A stretch of DNA of 64,000 nucleotides from Lapidilactobacillus luobeiensis (GTDB lineage: Bacteria; Bacillota; Bacilli; Lactobacillales; Lactobacillaceae), in the NCBI RefSeq assembly GCF_024345205.1, contig NZ_BROC01000005.1, forward strand, positions 62,001 through 126,000. Reading direction: 5' to 3'. This document shows positions 35,463-45,171 of this stretch, piece after piece. The position numbers and the translations under genes were made by a program. Positions within the stretch are counted from its first letter, which is position 1. Every line of letters starts with the position of its first letter. The notes beneath the pieces were generated by a model. That model was not told the origin of the DNA and did no database searches. It saw only the letters and a program-made list of their open reading frames with translations.

Positions 35463-36422
35463 CTAGTTGACCCCTTGCGCCTGCTTGTCTAGGAGTTGGC
35501 GGTAATGTTCTTCTTCAGGCGCGTTGGCGTAGATGAAGTGACCTGGTTTGACTTCAACAAAGGATGGCTTGTCCACACTGTAATCGTGCATCTTCGGATC
35601 ATAAACCAAGAGTTTCTTCTCCCGAGCTAATTTAGGGTCGGGGATCGGCACAGCCGACAAAAGCGCTTGGGTGTATGGGTGTAACGGATTGTTGAAAAGT
35701 TCTTCCGTTTCCGCCAATTCCAAGATCCGACCGTTACGAATAACGGCGATCCGATCAGAAATGAAGTGAACAACGGACAAGTCATGGGCGATAAAGAGAT
35801 AGGTCAAGTTGCTTTCCCGCTGGAATTTCTTCAACAGGTTCAAAACTTGGGCCCGGATCGACACGTCTAAAGCTGAGATCGGTTCATCCGCAACGACTAA
35901 TTCTGGCTGCATGATCAAAGCACGAGCGATCCCGATCCGTTGCCGCTGACCACCAGAGAATTCATGGGGATAGCGGTATAAATGTTCAGGTAAGAGGCCA
36001 ACTTCTTCGATGATCTGGGTCACTTTTTGCAAGCGATCTTCTTCAGAATCGAACAAGTTGAAGTTATATAACCCCTCAGAAATGATGTAGTCGATCGTTG
36101 CCCGTTCGTTCAATGATGCAGATGGATCTTGGAAGATCATTTGGATCTTGCGCGAAACATCCTGTTCTTGATGGCGGGACAATTTCTTATTGATCTGAGT
36201 GCCATTGAAGGTGATCGTCCCGTTGCTGGTCGGGTTGATCCCCAAGACAGCGCGGCCGATCGTTGTTTTACCTGAGCCAGATTCTCCAACTAAGGAGAAA
36301 GTCTCGCCGCGATAAATATCGAAATTAACATCTTGCACAGCAACGAATTTGTTCTTGCCTTCACCGAAAGAAATCTCTAAGTCACGGAGCGACAACAACA
36401 CGTCTTTTTTATTTACGGTCAT
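35463..36422 (-). CDS. oppF: Oligopeptide ABC transporter ATP-binding protein OppF
   Basis: Second ATPase of the oligopeptide importer, about 319 residues. Walker [10 protein letters not shown] near 48, signature FSGGQRQR near 157, Walker [13 protein letters not shown], and the C-terminal Opp/Dpp extension ([11 protein letters not shown]). ATG at 36422 overlaps the end of oppD by 14 bp with GGAGG 9 bp upstream, so translation is coupled. Last gene of an oppA-B-C-D-F order operon. Confidence 0.95.
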   Translation of the reverse strand: MTVNKKDVLLSLRDLEISFGEGKNKFVAVQDVNFDIYRGETFSLVGESGSGKTTIGRAVLGINPTSNGTITFNGTQINKKLSRHQEQDVSRKIQMIFQDPSASLNERATIDYIISEGLYNFNLFDSEEDRLQKVTQIIEEVGLLPEHLYRYPHEFSGGQRQRIGIARALIMQPELVVADEPISALDVSIRAQVLNLLKKFQRESNLTYLFIAHDLSVVHFISDRIAVIRNGRILELAETEELFNNPLHPYTQALLSAVPIPDPKLAREKKLLVYDPKMHDYSVDKPSFVEVKPGHFIYANAPEEEHYRQLLDKQAQGVN

Positions 36423-37518
36423 GTTCTTCGTCCTCCAAATTCTCCTCAACTTTAACGTCATGATCAAGTTGATTGTCCTTGACCAAAGTTTGTTCGAACC
36501 GTTCATGCAGGTTCTGGATCAACGCTGGCTTTTCGACCCGTGGTGCCCGGGGATCGAGGAGCCAAGTTTTGGCGAAATGGGTCGGTGAAACTTGGAACAT
36601 TGGTGGTTCCGCTTCGAAGTCGACCTTCATGGCGAAAGGATTACGGGGCGCGAACGCATCCCCTTCAATATCCTTGTAAAGTGATGGTGGTGTGCCCGGG
36701 ATCGAGTACAGGTCGCCGCCTTTTTGCGCCAATTGTGGCAGTGAAGATAATAAACTCCAAGTATAGGGATGCCGTGGATTATAGAAAATCTCATCGCACG
36801 TGCCGACTTCAATGATCTCGCCAGAATACATGACGGCGATCCGATCCGCGATCGAAGCGACGACACCCAAGTCATGGGTGATGAAGATCGTCGTGAACTT
36901 ATACTCGCGTTGGAGTTCCTTGATCAGTTCCAAGATCTGCGCTTGGATCGTCACGTCCAACGCGGTCGTTGGTTCGTCACAGATCAAGATATTCGGATGA
37001 CAAGCCAAAGCGATGGCGATCACGATCCGTTGCCGCATCCCGCCAGAATACTCAAAAGGATATTCGTCATAACGGTCCGCCGCGTTAGGGATCCCGGTCC
37101 GATCCATCAGTTCGATCGCCAATTTCTTCGCTTCGGATTTGCTTTTACCTTGGTGCTTGATAATGACTTCAGCGATCTGGGAACCAATCGTTTTGATGGG
37201 ATCCAAGGAAGTCATCGGGTCCTGGAAAATCGTGGCGATTTCCTTGCCGCGGATTCCTTCCCACTGCTTATCTTTCTTTAAATCACTAAGTCGTTTGCCT
37301 TTATAATCAATCGTGCCATGGGTGATGCTCCCGTTTTGTTCCAACATTCCAGTAAACGTCTTGGTCAAGACGGATTTACCGGAACCGGATTCGCCAACGA
37401 TCGCGAAGATCTCTTGATCGTGCAATTCCAAAGAAACGTTCCGGATCGCTTTTAATTCTTTACCACGAACTTGAAACCCAACGGAAAGATCCTTGACAGT
37501 TAAAATATTTTCAGTCAT
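36409..37518 (-). CDS. oppD: Oligopeptide ABC transporter ATP-binding protein OppD
   Basis: First ATPase of the importer, 369 residues. Walker A GESGSGKS near 40, signature YSGGMRQR near 161, Walker [13 protein letters not shown]. The C-terminal region [22 protein letters not shown] is the Opp/Dpp oligopeptide extension; this family often carries Cys ligands for iron-sulfur there, not seen here. ATG follows AGGAGGG. Ends in an acidic tail that overlaps oppF. Confidence 0.95.
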   Translation of the reverse strand: MTENILTVKDLSVGFQVRGKELKAIRNVSLELHDQEIFAIVGESGSGKSVLTKTFTGMLEQNGSITHGTIDYKGKRLSDLKKDKQWEGIRGKEIATIFQDPMTSLDPIKTIGSQIAEVIIKHQGKSKSEAKKLAIELMDRTGIPNAADRYDEYPFEYSGGMRQRIVIAIALACHPNILICDEPTTALDVTIQAQILELIKELQREYKFTTIFITHDLGVVASIADRIAVMYSGEIIEVGTCDEIFYNPRHPYTWSLLSSLPQLAQKGGDLYSIPGTPPSLYKDIEGDAFAPRNPFAMKVDFEAEPPMFQVSPTHFAKTWLLDPRAPRVEKPALIQNLHERFEQTLVKDNQLDHDVKVEENLEDEEHDRK

Positions 37519-37529
37519 GCTGTTCCCTC

Positions 37530-38501
37530 CTACATATGAGTCCGTGGATCTGACGCGTCAGCTAAGTTCTGCCCAACGATATACAACGAAACGGTGATCA
37601 ACGCCAAAACAAGTACTGGCAACCAGAACAAGTAAGGGTAGCTGGTCATATACGGTGAATATTGGGAAATCAAGCGGCCTAATGAAGGCACGTCAGCACT
37701 CAACCCGACGCCTAAGAAGGACAAGAACACTTCGATCGAAATGAAACTTGGCAACAACTGCGAGACTTGCGTCACGATAACAGAGGTCAAATAAGGAAGG
37801 ATATTTCTGAAGATCATCCGTCGTGTTGGGGTACCCAACGTCCGCGAAGCGATATTATACTCGCGATCCCGCATGATCATGACCTGGACCCGAATGAAGT
37901 AGGCCGTCCCCAGCCAAGATGTTACCGTCATCGCAAAAATCAAATTCCAGAAACCATTACCAAACGTATAAGACAAGACAATGACGATCAAAGTCATCGG
38001 CACGTTAGAGATCACATTATAGATTTCCAACATGATCCGGTCGATCTTCTTGGAAACACCCCAGAACGCCCCAACGATCACGCCGACTGTTGTGACGATC
38101 AATGACGCGATCACCCCAATGGAGACAGACGTCTTGGCCCCAGCCCAAACGGCATCGAACAACGATTTACCATCGGCGTCGGTCCCAAACCAATATTGAG
38201 CACTGGGCCAGTTGTAACGCGCGTTTAAATTATTCACACCGCGCACATCCATCAAACTATAACCACTGAATAGCGGCTGGATATAAGACATCAGCAAGAT
38301 CACAACCATCAAAACCAACATAAAAATCGTGACTGGGTTGGCAAAGAAGGTTTTCCAAACTGATTTCCAATAAGAATATTTCGGCGTATCGATAATTTCG
38401 GTCGCCTTTTTATCTAAACTGACCAGGACGAAATCTTCATCCTTGGCTACTGCTCTCGGCTTGACCGCCTCAGCAGCTACTGTTGCGTTTTTCTTTGCCA
38501 T
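37530..38501 (-). CDS. oppC: Oligopeptide ABC transporter permease OppC
   Basis: Membrane subunit, 323 residues. A polar N-terminal tail of about 45 residues precedes the first helix (about 53-73), and five more helices follow after about 120, with the EAA loop ASRTLGTPTRRMIFRNILPY near 215-235. Starts 3 bp after the oppB stop. Pairs with OppB to form the pore. Confidence 0.95.
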   Translation of the reverse strand: MAKKNATVAAEAVKPRAVAKDEDFVLVSLDKKATEIIDTPKYSYWKSVWKTFFANPVTIFMLVLMVVILLMSYIQPLFSGYSLMDVRGVNNLNARYNWPSAQYWFGTDADGKSLFDAVWAGAKTSVSIGVIASLIVTTVGVIVGAFWGVSKKIDRIMLEIYNVISNVPMTLIVIVLSYTFGNGFWNLIFAMTVTSWLGTAYFIRVQVMIMRDREYNIASRTLGTPTRRMIFRNILPYLTSVIVTQVSQLLPSFISIEVFLSFLGVGLSADVPSLGRLISQYSPYMTSYPYLFWLPVLVLALITVSLYIVGQNLADASDPRTHM

Positions 38502-38504
38502 CTG

Positions 38505-39995
38505 CTAATCATCTCCTGACGCTGAAAGTTTGATACGAGGATCGACCGCCGTCATCAATAAGTCACCAAGCAAGATCGAGAACACAGAAATCGTGGTGAA
38601 AATGAAAACTAAGCCGATCACGATCGGGTTGTTATGGGTAATAATTGCATCGGGCAACATTTTACCCATCCCAGGCATTGCGAAAATTGTTTCGGTCATG
38701 GTCGCGCCGCTGATCAACCCAATAATTGAACCAGGGATCCCTTGAACGATCGGGATCGAAGCATTCTTGAAGATATGCTTACGGTAGATCTCGCCATCGT
38801 TCAAGCCCTTGGCCTTAGCAAACTTAACGTAATCAGAAGATTGTTGATCGATCATATAACGCCGGAACCAAATGACCAATCCGGAAACAGACAAACCAGC
38901 TAAAACTAAGGTTGGTCCGACCCATGAACTAAAGACTTCCGCCCCTAACGTTGGGAAGGAATCTGGGACGCCCAGCCAAGTCGTGAAGAGGTAACGGAAA
39001 GCATAGATGAAGGCTAAACTTGGTACGGCGATCAAAATAGTCACGATCCCAGTACCGAGTTTGTCGACCCAACGACCCTTGAACTGGGCCATTAAGATCG
39101 CCATCGGGATCGAGATCACGTAGGTGATGATCAAGGCGAAGATCCCCGCTTTAAACGAAGTCCCGATCATTGAAGGATCACTGAGAACTTGCGCGGTACT
39201 CGTGTAGTCATCGCCATAACGCTCATATTCCGTCTTATCTTGCCGATTTTTCGGTTGATAAGCCCGCAAATAAACATTATCCGCCGTGTTCCGCTTGCTA
39301 CCATCAGGGTAAGTGTATTGCGTGATCTCCGCGCGACCCTGTCGTCCGCCAATAACAGATGAAACCGGCAAACCAGCATAAGTCGGATAAGAGGTCCCTA
39401 AATTAAACTTCAGGAAATTTTGGTGGATATAAGGGAAGGAACTATTGAAGTAGATCTGGTAGCGATATTTAGTTCCTGAACCAACTAGGGCAAACCCAAC
39501 CAGTTTATCATTAGTGAACTTCAAATAACGCTTCAAATTAGGATTACTCTTGTCATGGATCGCCCAAGGATTGTCCCATTGGATCAAATTACCATAGAAA
39601 CGTCCTAAGCGTTCATATAAAGGTAATTCGCGGGTCGCATAATAGGCCTTGCTCTTTTTGAACTGTTTGATCGTAAACCCATTCTTCTGGGCCCAATCCT
39701 TGATTGCCTTCTCATTGGTCGAGTTGACCGCGGCAGTCACCTTAGGACTATCCTTCTTGACCTGTGCGATCAAGGATTTGGTATCGTGATACTCGATGTA
39801 ATTCATTTTGGCAAAGGCGTTATTCTCATAATCACTTAACTTATCTGGGTCGGACTTCAATTTACTGACCATTGGATCACTCTTGAACACGTCCCGTCGG
39901 GGGACCATGGAGTAGATCACAATGTACGTCAAGGTCGTTACCAGAAATATACTGAGCAGTGATCGCAGGATTCGACCCCAAATATACTTCTTCAT
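38505..39995 (-). CDS. oppB: Oligopeptide ABC transporter permease OppB, long LAB type
   Basis: Membrane subunit, 496 residues compared with about 306 in enteric bacteria. The extra length is an extracytoplasmic insert of roughly 230 residues between helix 1 (about 10-30) and helix 2 (about 280-300), rich in Lys, Asp and Tyr. Such inserts occur in lactic acid bacteria OppB. The C-terminal 215 residues carry five helices with the EAA loop FAKAKGLNDGEIYRKHIFKNAS. ATG follows AGGAGG. Preceded by a terminator-like hairpin that may set an oppA:oppB ratio. Confidence 0.93.
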   Translation of the reverse strand: MKKYIWGRILRSLLSIFLVTTLTYIVIYSMVPRRDVFKSDPMVSKLKSDPDKLSDYENNAFAKMNYIEYHDTKSLIAQVKKDSPKVTAAVNSTNEKAIKDWAQKNGFTIKQFKKSKAYYATRELPLYERLGRFYGNLIQWDNPWAIHDKSNPNLKRYLKFTNDKLVGFALVGSGTKYRYQIYFNSSFPYIHQNFLKFNLGTSYPTYAGLPVSSVIGGRQGRAEITQYTYPDGSKRNTADNVYLRAYQPKNRQDKTEYERYGDDYTSTAQVLSDPSMIGTSFKAGIFALIITYVISIPMAILMAQFKGRWVDKLGTGIVTILIAVPSLAFIYAFRYLFTTWLGVPDSFPTLGAEVFSSWVGPTLVLAGLSVSGLVIWFRRYMIDQQSSDYVKFAKAKGLNDGEIYRKHIFKNASIPIVQGIPGSIIGLISGATMTETIFAMPGMGKMLPDAIITHNNPIVIGLVFIFTTISVFSILLGDLLMTAVDPRIKLSASGDD

Positions 39996-40040
39996 CTAAT
40001 AGTTCCTCCTTAATGCTGACCTCATGGTGAGAAAAGCAGA

Positions 40041-40068
40041 AAAAAGGCTAGTATAGGCTAGCCTTTTT
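40041..40068 (-). terminator. Intercistronic terminator/attenuator between oppA and oppB
   Basis: AAAAAGGCTAG, 6-base loop, CTAGCCTTTTT: an 11-bp perfect stem 17 bp after the oppA stop. Likely partial, giving excess binding protein over permeases. Confidence 0.85.
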
Positions 40069-40084
40069 CGCCGTTCTCTAAATC

Positions 40085-42064
40085 TTACTCTTTTGCTGCT
40101 TCTTTGGCAATCTCGGCACGCTTCTTTTCCCAAGCTTTTTTAGCTTTGTCCATCTGAGCAATTGTAACTGGTTTTGCTTGTACTTCCATAAACTTGAACT
40201 TCAAGTTACCTAACCCGGACCAAGCAAACGCTTGAGTATACGGAACGACCTTAGTAACTGATGGTGTCCCACCTAATGACTTCACTGGGATCTGAACGGT
40301 ACTATCTAACAATTGCGCTTCAGCAGCGGCAAACGCCTTGTAACGCGCGTTCGTATCATTAGTGATCGCTTCAGCCTTTTCCAATAAGGTCTGGTAAGTA
40401 TCTAAACCAACAGCCTTCTTAGCAGCCGCATTTTGATCAGCACCTGCTTCTAAGCCAAGGGTCGTCAACATTGTCCCATCGACTGGGCTGTAGATATCCA
40501 AGTAACTTGATGGGTCATCATAGTCAGGGCTCCAACCAGAAGCGTTACTGATATCAAAGTCAGCTGCCGCACCAGTCGTTGCTTGGTAAGTTGCTGCCAA
40601 GTACTTGTCTTCGCTCAACATTTGAATGTCGATAACAACGTTAGAAGTTCCCAAACTCTTTTCAACAGAGTCCTTGAATGATTTAGTCTGGTTCAAAGTA
40701 GTTGTTGCTTTTTGATCAGCAGGTAAATCTAAGTGGATCGGGAAGGAAACGCCTTGAGCTTGTAATTCCTTCTTCGCTTTAGCGAATAATTTCTTCGCCC
40801 GAGCTGGGTCATAAGTTGCGTCTTGAGCGTCAGCCAAGTTGATCGCGCCCCATGCGCTACTGTCTAATGCTGCTAAATCAGATTCAACTTGTTTGCCGTA
40901 ATCTTGACCATCAACAGAAACAAAGGCTGGTGGTGTGACTTCATTACGTAAGGACTTAGTTGCGCCTTCTTTACCAGTAGACTGAGCGTTATAAGCACCC
41001 TTGTCGAAGGCTGCTTGGATCGACTGACGGAAGCTCTTATTCAAAACAGCTTTCTTAGTGTCAGACTTCAAAGCGTCGGTCTTCTTAGAAGTTGCGCCGT
41101 AAGCTTTACGATCCAAGTTGAACGTGAAGTTATAAACAGCGGCATCTTGGTCTTGCCAAACGATATTGTTCTTAGCATCTTTAACGACCTGGTCATAACC
41201 TGCAGAACTTGGGTAGACCCGACTCTTGGTGTAATCGCCCTTCTTAAAGGACTTGTACAAGCCATCAGGATTAGAACCATCATTATAAGTCAACTTAACG
41301 TCTTTAACGTGGACGTTCTTCTTATCCCAATAGCTCTTGTTAGCCGTATATTCGATCACAGACTTCGAAGTGAAGTTAGCTAACGTATAAGCGCCGTTGT
41401 AAAGGATCGCGTCAGCCTTTGGTTTACCAAAGTCGCTGCCTTTTTCCTTCAAGAATTTAGCATTGACTGGGAACATGATCCCATAAGTTAATTTCGAGTT
41501 CCAATAAGTTTCTGGTTGGTTCAAAGTATATTGCAACGTATAATCATCAACAGCTTTTACCCCAACGGTCGAGAAGTCCGTGGTTTTACCATTGACATAA
41601 TCATCCAAGCCCTTGATACTGCCTTGAACAACATATAATGTTTCAGACTTAGCGGCAACGGCATGTTTCAATCCAGTTACCCAGTCCTCAGCTTTAACAT
41701 TGGCATATTCATTGCCTTCGCTGTCGACCCACTTGACACCCTTGCGAATCTTGTAAGTATAAGTCAAGCCGTCATCGCTGACTTTCCAAGATGTCGCCAA
41801 GTCAGGCTTCAGTTGACCATAACGATCGTTTTCCAACAAGCCATCAATAAAGTTAGAATAGTGATCACTATTAGTTTGTCGCATCGAAACCGTGTAATCA
41901 AAGTTGTCTGGATCCGTTGCGTAAACATAGTTATACTGGGTCGTGCTAGTTTCTGGAATGACGCTGCTGCCACCGTTCGTTGCTGACTTTTTATTGCCAC
42001 ATGCGCCAAGCAGTGCCACACTGATCAAGGCAGCTGCCAATAGCCCCTTCTTCGAATTCTTCAT
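40085..42064 (-). CDS. oppA: Oligopeptide-binding lipoprotein OppA
   Basis: Peptide-binding lipoprotein of the SBP family 5, 659 residues, the large LAB type. Lipobox LLGAC with Cys22, then a Lys/Ser/Asn linker. Body landmarks include GLTYTYKIRKGVKWVDSEGN near 100 and the WSPDYDDPSSYLD segment near 515, typical of OppA. ATG at 42064 after GGAGGG. It captures oligopeptides released by cell-wall proteinase or present in the medium, and is the first gene of the opp operon, followed by a hairpin that should favour its expression. Confidence 0.96.
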   Translation of the reverse strand: MKNSKKGLLAAALISVALLGACGNKKSATNGGSSVIPETSTTQYNYVYATDPDNFDYTVSMRQTNSDHYSNFIDGLLENDRYGQLKPDLATSWKVSDDGLTYTYKIRKGVKWVDSEGNEYANVKAEDWVTGLKHAVAAKSETLYVVQGSIKGLDDYVNGKTTDFSTVGVKAVDDYTLQYTLNQPETYWNSKLTYGIMFPVNAKFLKEKGSDFGKPKADAILYNGAYTLANFTSKSVIEYTANKSYWDKKNVHVKDVKLTYNDGSNPDGLYKSFKKGDYTKSRVYPSSAGYDQVVKDAKNNIVWQDQDAAVYNFTFNLDRKAYGATSKKTDALKSDTKKAVLNKSFRQSIQAAFDKGAYNAQSTGKEGATKSLRNEVTPPAFVSVDGQDYGKQVESDLAALDSSAWGAINLADAQDATYDPARAKKLFAKAKKELQAQGVSFPIHLDLPADQKATTTLNQTKSFKDSVEKSLGTSNVVIDIQMLSEDKYLAATYQATTGAAADFDISNASGWSPDYDDPSSYLDIYSPVDGTMLTTLGLEAGADQNAAAKKAVGLDTYQTLLEKAEAITNDTNARYKAFAAAEAQLLDSTVQIPVKSLGGTPSVTKVVPYTQAFAWSGLGNLKFKFMEVQAKPVTIAQMDKAKKAWEKKRAEIAKEAAKE

Positions 42065-42106
42065 GTAAAAACCCTCCAAATCTAAATTCCCTCTCAGTCA
42101 AACGCT

Positions 42107-42188
42107 AAAAATTGCTTTCTGAAATTGATAAAATAATACAATTATTAAACTTTAATGTCAATACCAAAATTCCAATTAATTTGGAATT
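42107..42188 (-). promoter_or_regulatory. opp operon promoter with candidate operators
   Basis: Minus strand TTGACA (42156-42161), 17 bp, TATTAT (42133-42138). Just upstream a palindrome AATTCCAA ... TTGGAATT (42168-42188). Downstream at about 42110-42122 TTTCTGAAA matches the core of a CodY box but with several outer mismatches. CodY control of opp is known in lactococci; here it is a weak sequence suggestion. Confidence 0.65.
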
Positions 42189-42369
42189 CCTGACTAGATA
42201 CCCACTTAAGGCAGCGCTGCCAACGTTGATGCATCAGTGCTACAGCGCCCAATAAAAAATATGAGAAATTATTTTATTTTCTGTCATAAATCCATCAAAT
42301 CTGGCCTTCCTCTGAACTGATGATGAGAGTTAAGCTTGACCCACCCAGATAGACCAACCAACTAAAAGT

Positions 42370-42567
42370 TTATTTTTTCGAGCGGAGTTGCTGGATCGCC
42401 GCCAAGATCGTCAAAATTATCCCCAAAATGAGAACAACCGCCATTGGTCCGTTGAGAACCCCAGTCTTAAAGTAATCCCGCAGTAATAAGTAGCCGCCCG
42501 CGACCCAAATCAAAATCGCAATCAGAATCGTTAGTGTGTGGTCGCGACCAGAATCCCGATTGAACAT
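42370..42567 (-). CDS. Small two-helix membrane protein
   Basis: 65 residues: a short polar N-terminus (MFNRDSGRDH), two hydrophobic helices (about 11-29 and 40-58) and a basic end QLRSKK. ATG with GGGGGAG upstream. No family recognised. It stands alone between the opp promoter and a divergent oxidoreductase. Confidence 0.65.
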   Translation of the reverse strand: MFNRDSGRDHTLTILIAILIWVAGGYLLLRDYFKTGVLNGPMAVVLILGIILTILAAIQQLRSKK

Positions 42568-42737
42568 ACCAACTTTTCTCCCCCTTCTGCGTGAATCTCA
42601 TGATATTATCATCATACCATTTTTCTGAGGAAAATAGGGGCCTTTTCCCCAGTGATTCTCTAATTAGGTTTAGAATATACTCGACTGTTAATATTTATAC
42701 GCTTCTGATCGATTTCATGAGGGAGGTCTCATTAATC

Positions 42738-43748
42738 ATGACAGAAACAACCGTTTACAGCTTCACTGACGGCTTCCAATTAGGTAATGGACAATTCAAC
42801 GCGGAACGGCGTGAATTGCCCACACCGCAAGCCCATGACCTTCTGGTGCAGGTAGCAGCCACTGCGGTCAATCCGGTGGACACCAAATTGCGCCAAAATT
42901 TGACTGGTCCCCAGAATCACGTTTTAGGTTACGACGGCGCGGGCGTGATCCTAGCAAAAGGCGACCAAGTCGATGATTTTCAGGTTGGTGACCAAGTCTA
43001 CTACGCTGGCACTACCCAGCGCCAAGGTAGTTATGCCACTGCCCAGTTGATCGACAGCCGCCTGGTCGCGGCCAAACCGACAAATCTAACGATGACCGCC
43101 GCCGCAGCCATGCCCTTGACCACTCTGACCGCCTGGGAATTACTTTTTGAACGGATGGGCTTTCCCGCCGTCAAAAACGCTAACGCAGGTCGGCATTTGT
43201 TGATCATCAACGGCGCAGGCGGCGTCGGTTCGATCATGAGCCAGTTGGCCCATTGGAGCGGCTTCACCGTCGCGGCCACCGCCAGCCCTAAGCACTTTCC
43301 TTGGTTGCAACAACATCAAGTCGACCTGCCCCTGGATTATCATCATAACTTGCCCGCGCAACTGACGGACGCTGGTTGGCCCCCAGTCGACGCCGTGGCG
43401 ATCCTCACCGAACCAACCGCCTACTTCGCCTTAGCTGCGGCGGTGATCGCACCCTTGGGTCACGTGGGCAGCATCGTTGAAGCGACCAATGATCTCCCCC
43501 TAGGGTCGTTGAAGGCCAAAAGCGCAAGTTGGCATTGGGAATATATGTTCACTAAGACAGACTATCAAATGGAGCTGGCCACCCAGGGTCAGATTTTGGC
43601 GCGGGCCGCGCGGTTATTCACTACCGGCGAGTTGCGCAGCAATGTCACCACGGTTTTGGCCGGGCTGTCCAATGACAATCTGCTGACCGCGCATCGCTTG
43701 CTGGAAACTGGCCATACGCAAGGCAAAATCGTTCTGCAGGTTATTTAA
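42738..43748 (+). CDS. Zinc-type alcohol dehydrogenase family oxidoreductase (quinone oxidoreductase-like)
   Basis: NADPH-dependent medium-chain reductase, about 336 residues. The N-terminal GroES-like domain contains ATAVNPVDTKLR and GYDGAGVI; the nucleotide-binding site is INGAGGVGSI near 155. Structural and catalytic zinc ligands are missing, as in zeta-crystallin-like quinone reductases. ATG at 42738 follows GGGAGG. Single gene whose 3' end touches R1 copy 5. Probable role in detoxifying quinones or enones. Confidence 0.9.
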   Translation: MTETTVYSFTDGFQLGNGQFNAERRELPTPQAHDLLVQVAATAVNPVDTKLRQNLTGPQNHVLGYDGAGVILAKGDQVDDFQVGDQVYYAGTTQRQGSYATAQLIDSRLVAAKPTNLTMTAAAAMPLTTLTAWELLFERMGFPAVKNANAGRHLLIINGAGGVGSIMSQLAHWSGFTVAATASPKHFPWLQQHQVDLPLDYHHNLPAQLTDAGWPPVDAVAILTEPTAYFALAAAVIAPLGHVGSIVEATNDLPLGSLKAKSASWHWEYMFTKTDYQMELATQGQILARAARLFTTGELRSNVTTVLAGLSNDNLLTAHRLLETGHTQGKIVLQVI

Positions 43749-43760
43749 TGCCACCTAAAG

Positions 43761-44494
43761 TAGATTGGCCGCGGCTTACGCTGCGAAATTCGGGGTGAGC
43801 TCGCTGTGGGCGTCACTTTGAGCTTCGCGAAACCCGCGCGAATCTCAAAGCTGAGCCTTGTCCTAAGTGGCACAGCCACCAAGGACAATTTCACGGCAAT
43901 CTCACCCCGAATTTCTCCGCTCCAGCCGCTCAACGTTATAACAGCCGGTTGAGCACTCCCGCCAGCCGGCAAGCTATGGTCAATTGATGGGGAACCACGC
44001 GGTTGACGACCGTGGTTAGTAGTCACAAGTTTTACATTGGTGACACCAGTGAGGTCTGTCTGATGAACCAAGGTAAGTTCTGAATGGATCAGCCGGATCG
44101 GTCGATTTCACTCAGGAACCGTTCAGAAAACAAGTAGAGATGTTCAGCCTACGCAAAATGTCCCGACCTCCTAATCCGAATCCGTTGGCATTGCCGTACC
44201 ACCCTAGAAAGGGCAATTGTTTGACCTCAATCTTGCAAAAGCGCTTCGTCAAATCCTTCACCTGAATTGCAGATACGCTCAATTCTGCCTAGCAACCGCC
44301 TCAGGACGTGTGGCTCAGCGGTGAAATTTTTCTTTTTAGCTGCGGAGCAGATACTTAGAAAAAGGCCTGATTTTGAGACAAGCCGCGGTCTTTGCGGATT
44401 GGCTCAAAACAGTGCCCACTGCGTTCCAGCCACGACAAACGTCCTGAGGCGGTTGCGTCCCCCACCCAAACCCAGCACATCTGCAATCAAGCGA
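43761..44494 (+). repeat. R1 repeat copy 5, complete
   Basis: Module A (about 43770-43920) with outer stem GAAATTCGGGGTGAG / CTCACCCCGAATTTC, and hairpin tips GTGGC / GCCAC where other copies have GCGGC / GCCGC. Linker to about 44285, about 60 bp longer than in copy 4. Module B (about 44287-44455) with GCAACCGCCTCAGGACGT / ACGTCCTGAGGCGGTTGC. The first inner hairpin of B has an altered tip (CTTTTTAGCTGCGGAGC). Ends at GCAATCAAGCGAA next to the RNA terminator at 44508. Confidence 0.88.
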
Positions 44495-44507
44495 AAGCTC
44501 AAACGCA

Positions 44508-44542
44508 AAAAGCGCCGTCCCCCGGGCAAGGGAACGGCGCCT
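44508..44542 (-). terminator. Intrinsic terminator with TTGCCCG loop
   Basis: Minus strand GCGCCGTTCCC, loop TTGCCCG, GGGGACGGCGC, then TTTTT. It ends the structured RNA; the plus-strand side has no T tract. Confidence 0.88.
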
Positions 44543-44794
44543 ATTTAAGACAATTATTTTAAGGGGAGGAGGGTATTCGCGCGGGCAAGCGCGAATACGT
44601 TAATGATAAAATGAAGAAAATTTGGAAAGGGTTGGTCGCAAGCGGGCAACTTGCTACCTAGCGTTTTAGGGTGTGTTCTTGCTGGCGGGCAACCAGCGTG
44701 AACACGGTGTAATCTGTAGCGGGCAACTACGATTACATTAAGTTTTAGAATTTGGATTTTTATCTAGATCGTGGTGGTGCAGCTGCTTCTTGCA

Positions 44795-44854
44795 TCAGTG
44801 TTGGTCGGAAGTGCGGCCAGTGGATGCGGAGCAGGTTTTGTTTGTCATGGGCAT
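44795..44854 (-). CDS. Possible 19-residue leader peptide inside structured RNA locus 2
   Basis: ATG at 44854 with AGAGG 5 bp upstream opens a frame of 19 codons (starting MPMTNKTCS) ended by TGA. The sister locus shares the AGCAA(G)AGG leader but not this peptide, so it may be chance. Listed only because the ribosome site is well placed. Confidence 0.15.
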   Translation of the reverse strand: MPMTNKTCSASTGRTSDQH

Positions 44855-44983
44855 CACCTCTTGCTTTCTATGTTGATAACTATACCCAACTTTTGCGAAG
44901 AATCTCTAATGGAATTAAGCGACTTGCGCGAATAAAAATTGAAGAAAAAATGATGATCGACCCTAAGTGTGAAGAAAATATAA

Positions 44984-45038
44984 AGCCGGCGCTCCCCCAA
45001 CCTTCAGCAAAACGCTGAGGGATCAAGGAACGCCGGCT
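44984..45038 (-). terminator. Branched intrinsic terminator downstream of the dehydrogenase operon
   Basis: Minus strand AGCCGGCG ... TCAGCGTTTTGCTGA ... CGCCGGCT then TTTATATTTTC. Repeats R2 and R1 lie between it and the dehydrogenase stop at 45389. Confidence 0.7.
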
Positions 45039-45066
45039 CTATTTAAAATGTACTCACCACAACTGA

Positions 45067-45171
45067 ATTCTACGCTTAGCCACACAAAAATTCTGGAGGC
45101 ATAAACCCACCTCCAAAATCCTGGCTAGGTTAATGCTCAAAGTCAACCCGTAGTGTTCCGCACTCTGACGT
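45067..45171 (-). repeat. R2 hairpin repeat, one unit, inverted
   Basis: Minus strand GAGTGCGGAACACTACGGGTT ... GAGCATTAACCTAGCC; arms pair around GGAGGTGGG / CCACCTCC-like tip. Terminal GTTTT end is degenerate. Same subfamily as units 3 and 5 of the 30 kb array. Confidence 0.75.

Larger units (their letters stand above)
44505..44872 (-). ncRNA. Candidate structured RNA with UUGCCCG-loop hairpins, locus 2
   Basis: Minus strand: TATAGT (44879-44884), then ATCAACATAGAAAGCAAGAGG as at locus 1, then hairpins with UUGCCCG (or UUGCCC) loops at 44709-44736, 44673-44705, 44634-44658, 44573-44598 (10 perfect pairs, GTATTCGCGC / GCGCGAATAC) and the terminator 44512-44540 followed by TTTTTGCG. The terminator stem has one pair that is U-G on the minus strand and A-C on the plus strand, so the minus strand is the RNA. 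Between leader and hairpins lies about 100 nt absent from locus 1. Total about 370 nt. No known RNA family recognised. Confidence 0.62.

Noticed and set aside
44752-45018. 88-codon plus-strand frame across RNA locus 2
   Set aside because: Starts with TTG and no ribosome site, and runs through the promoter block and hairpins of the RNA.
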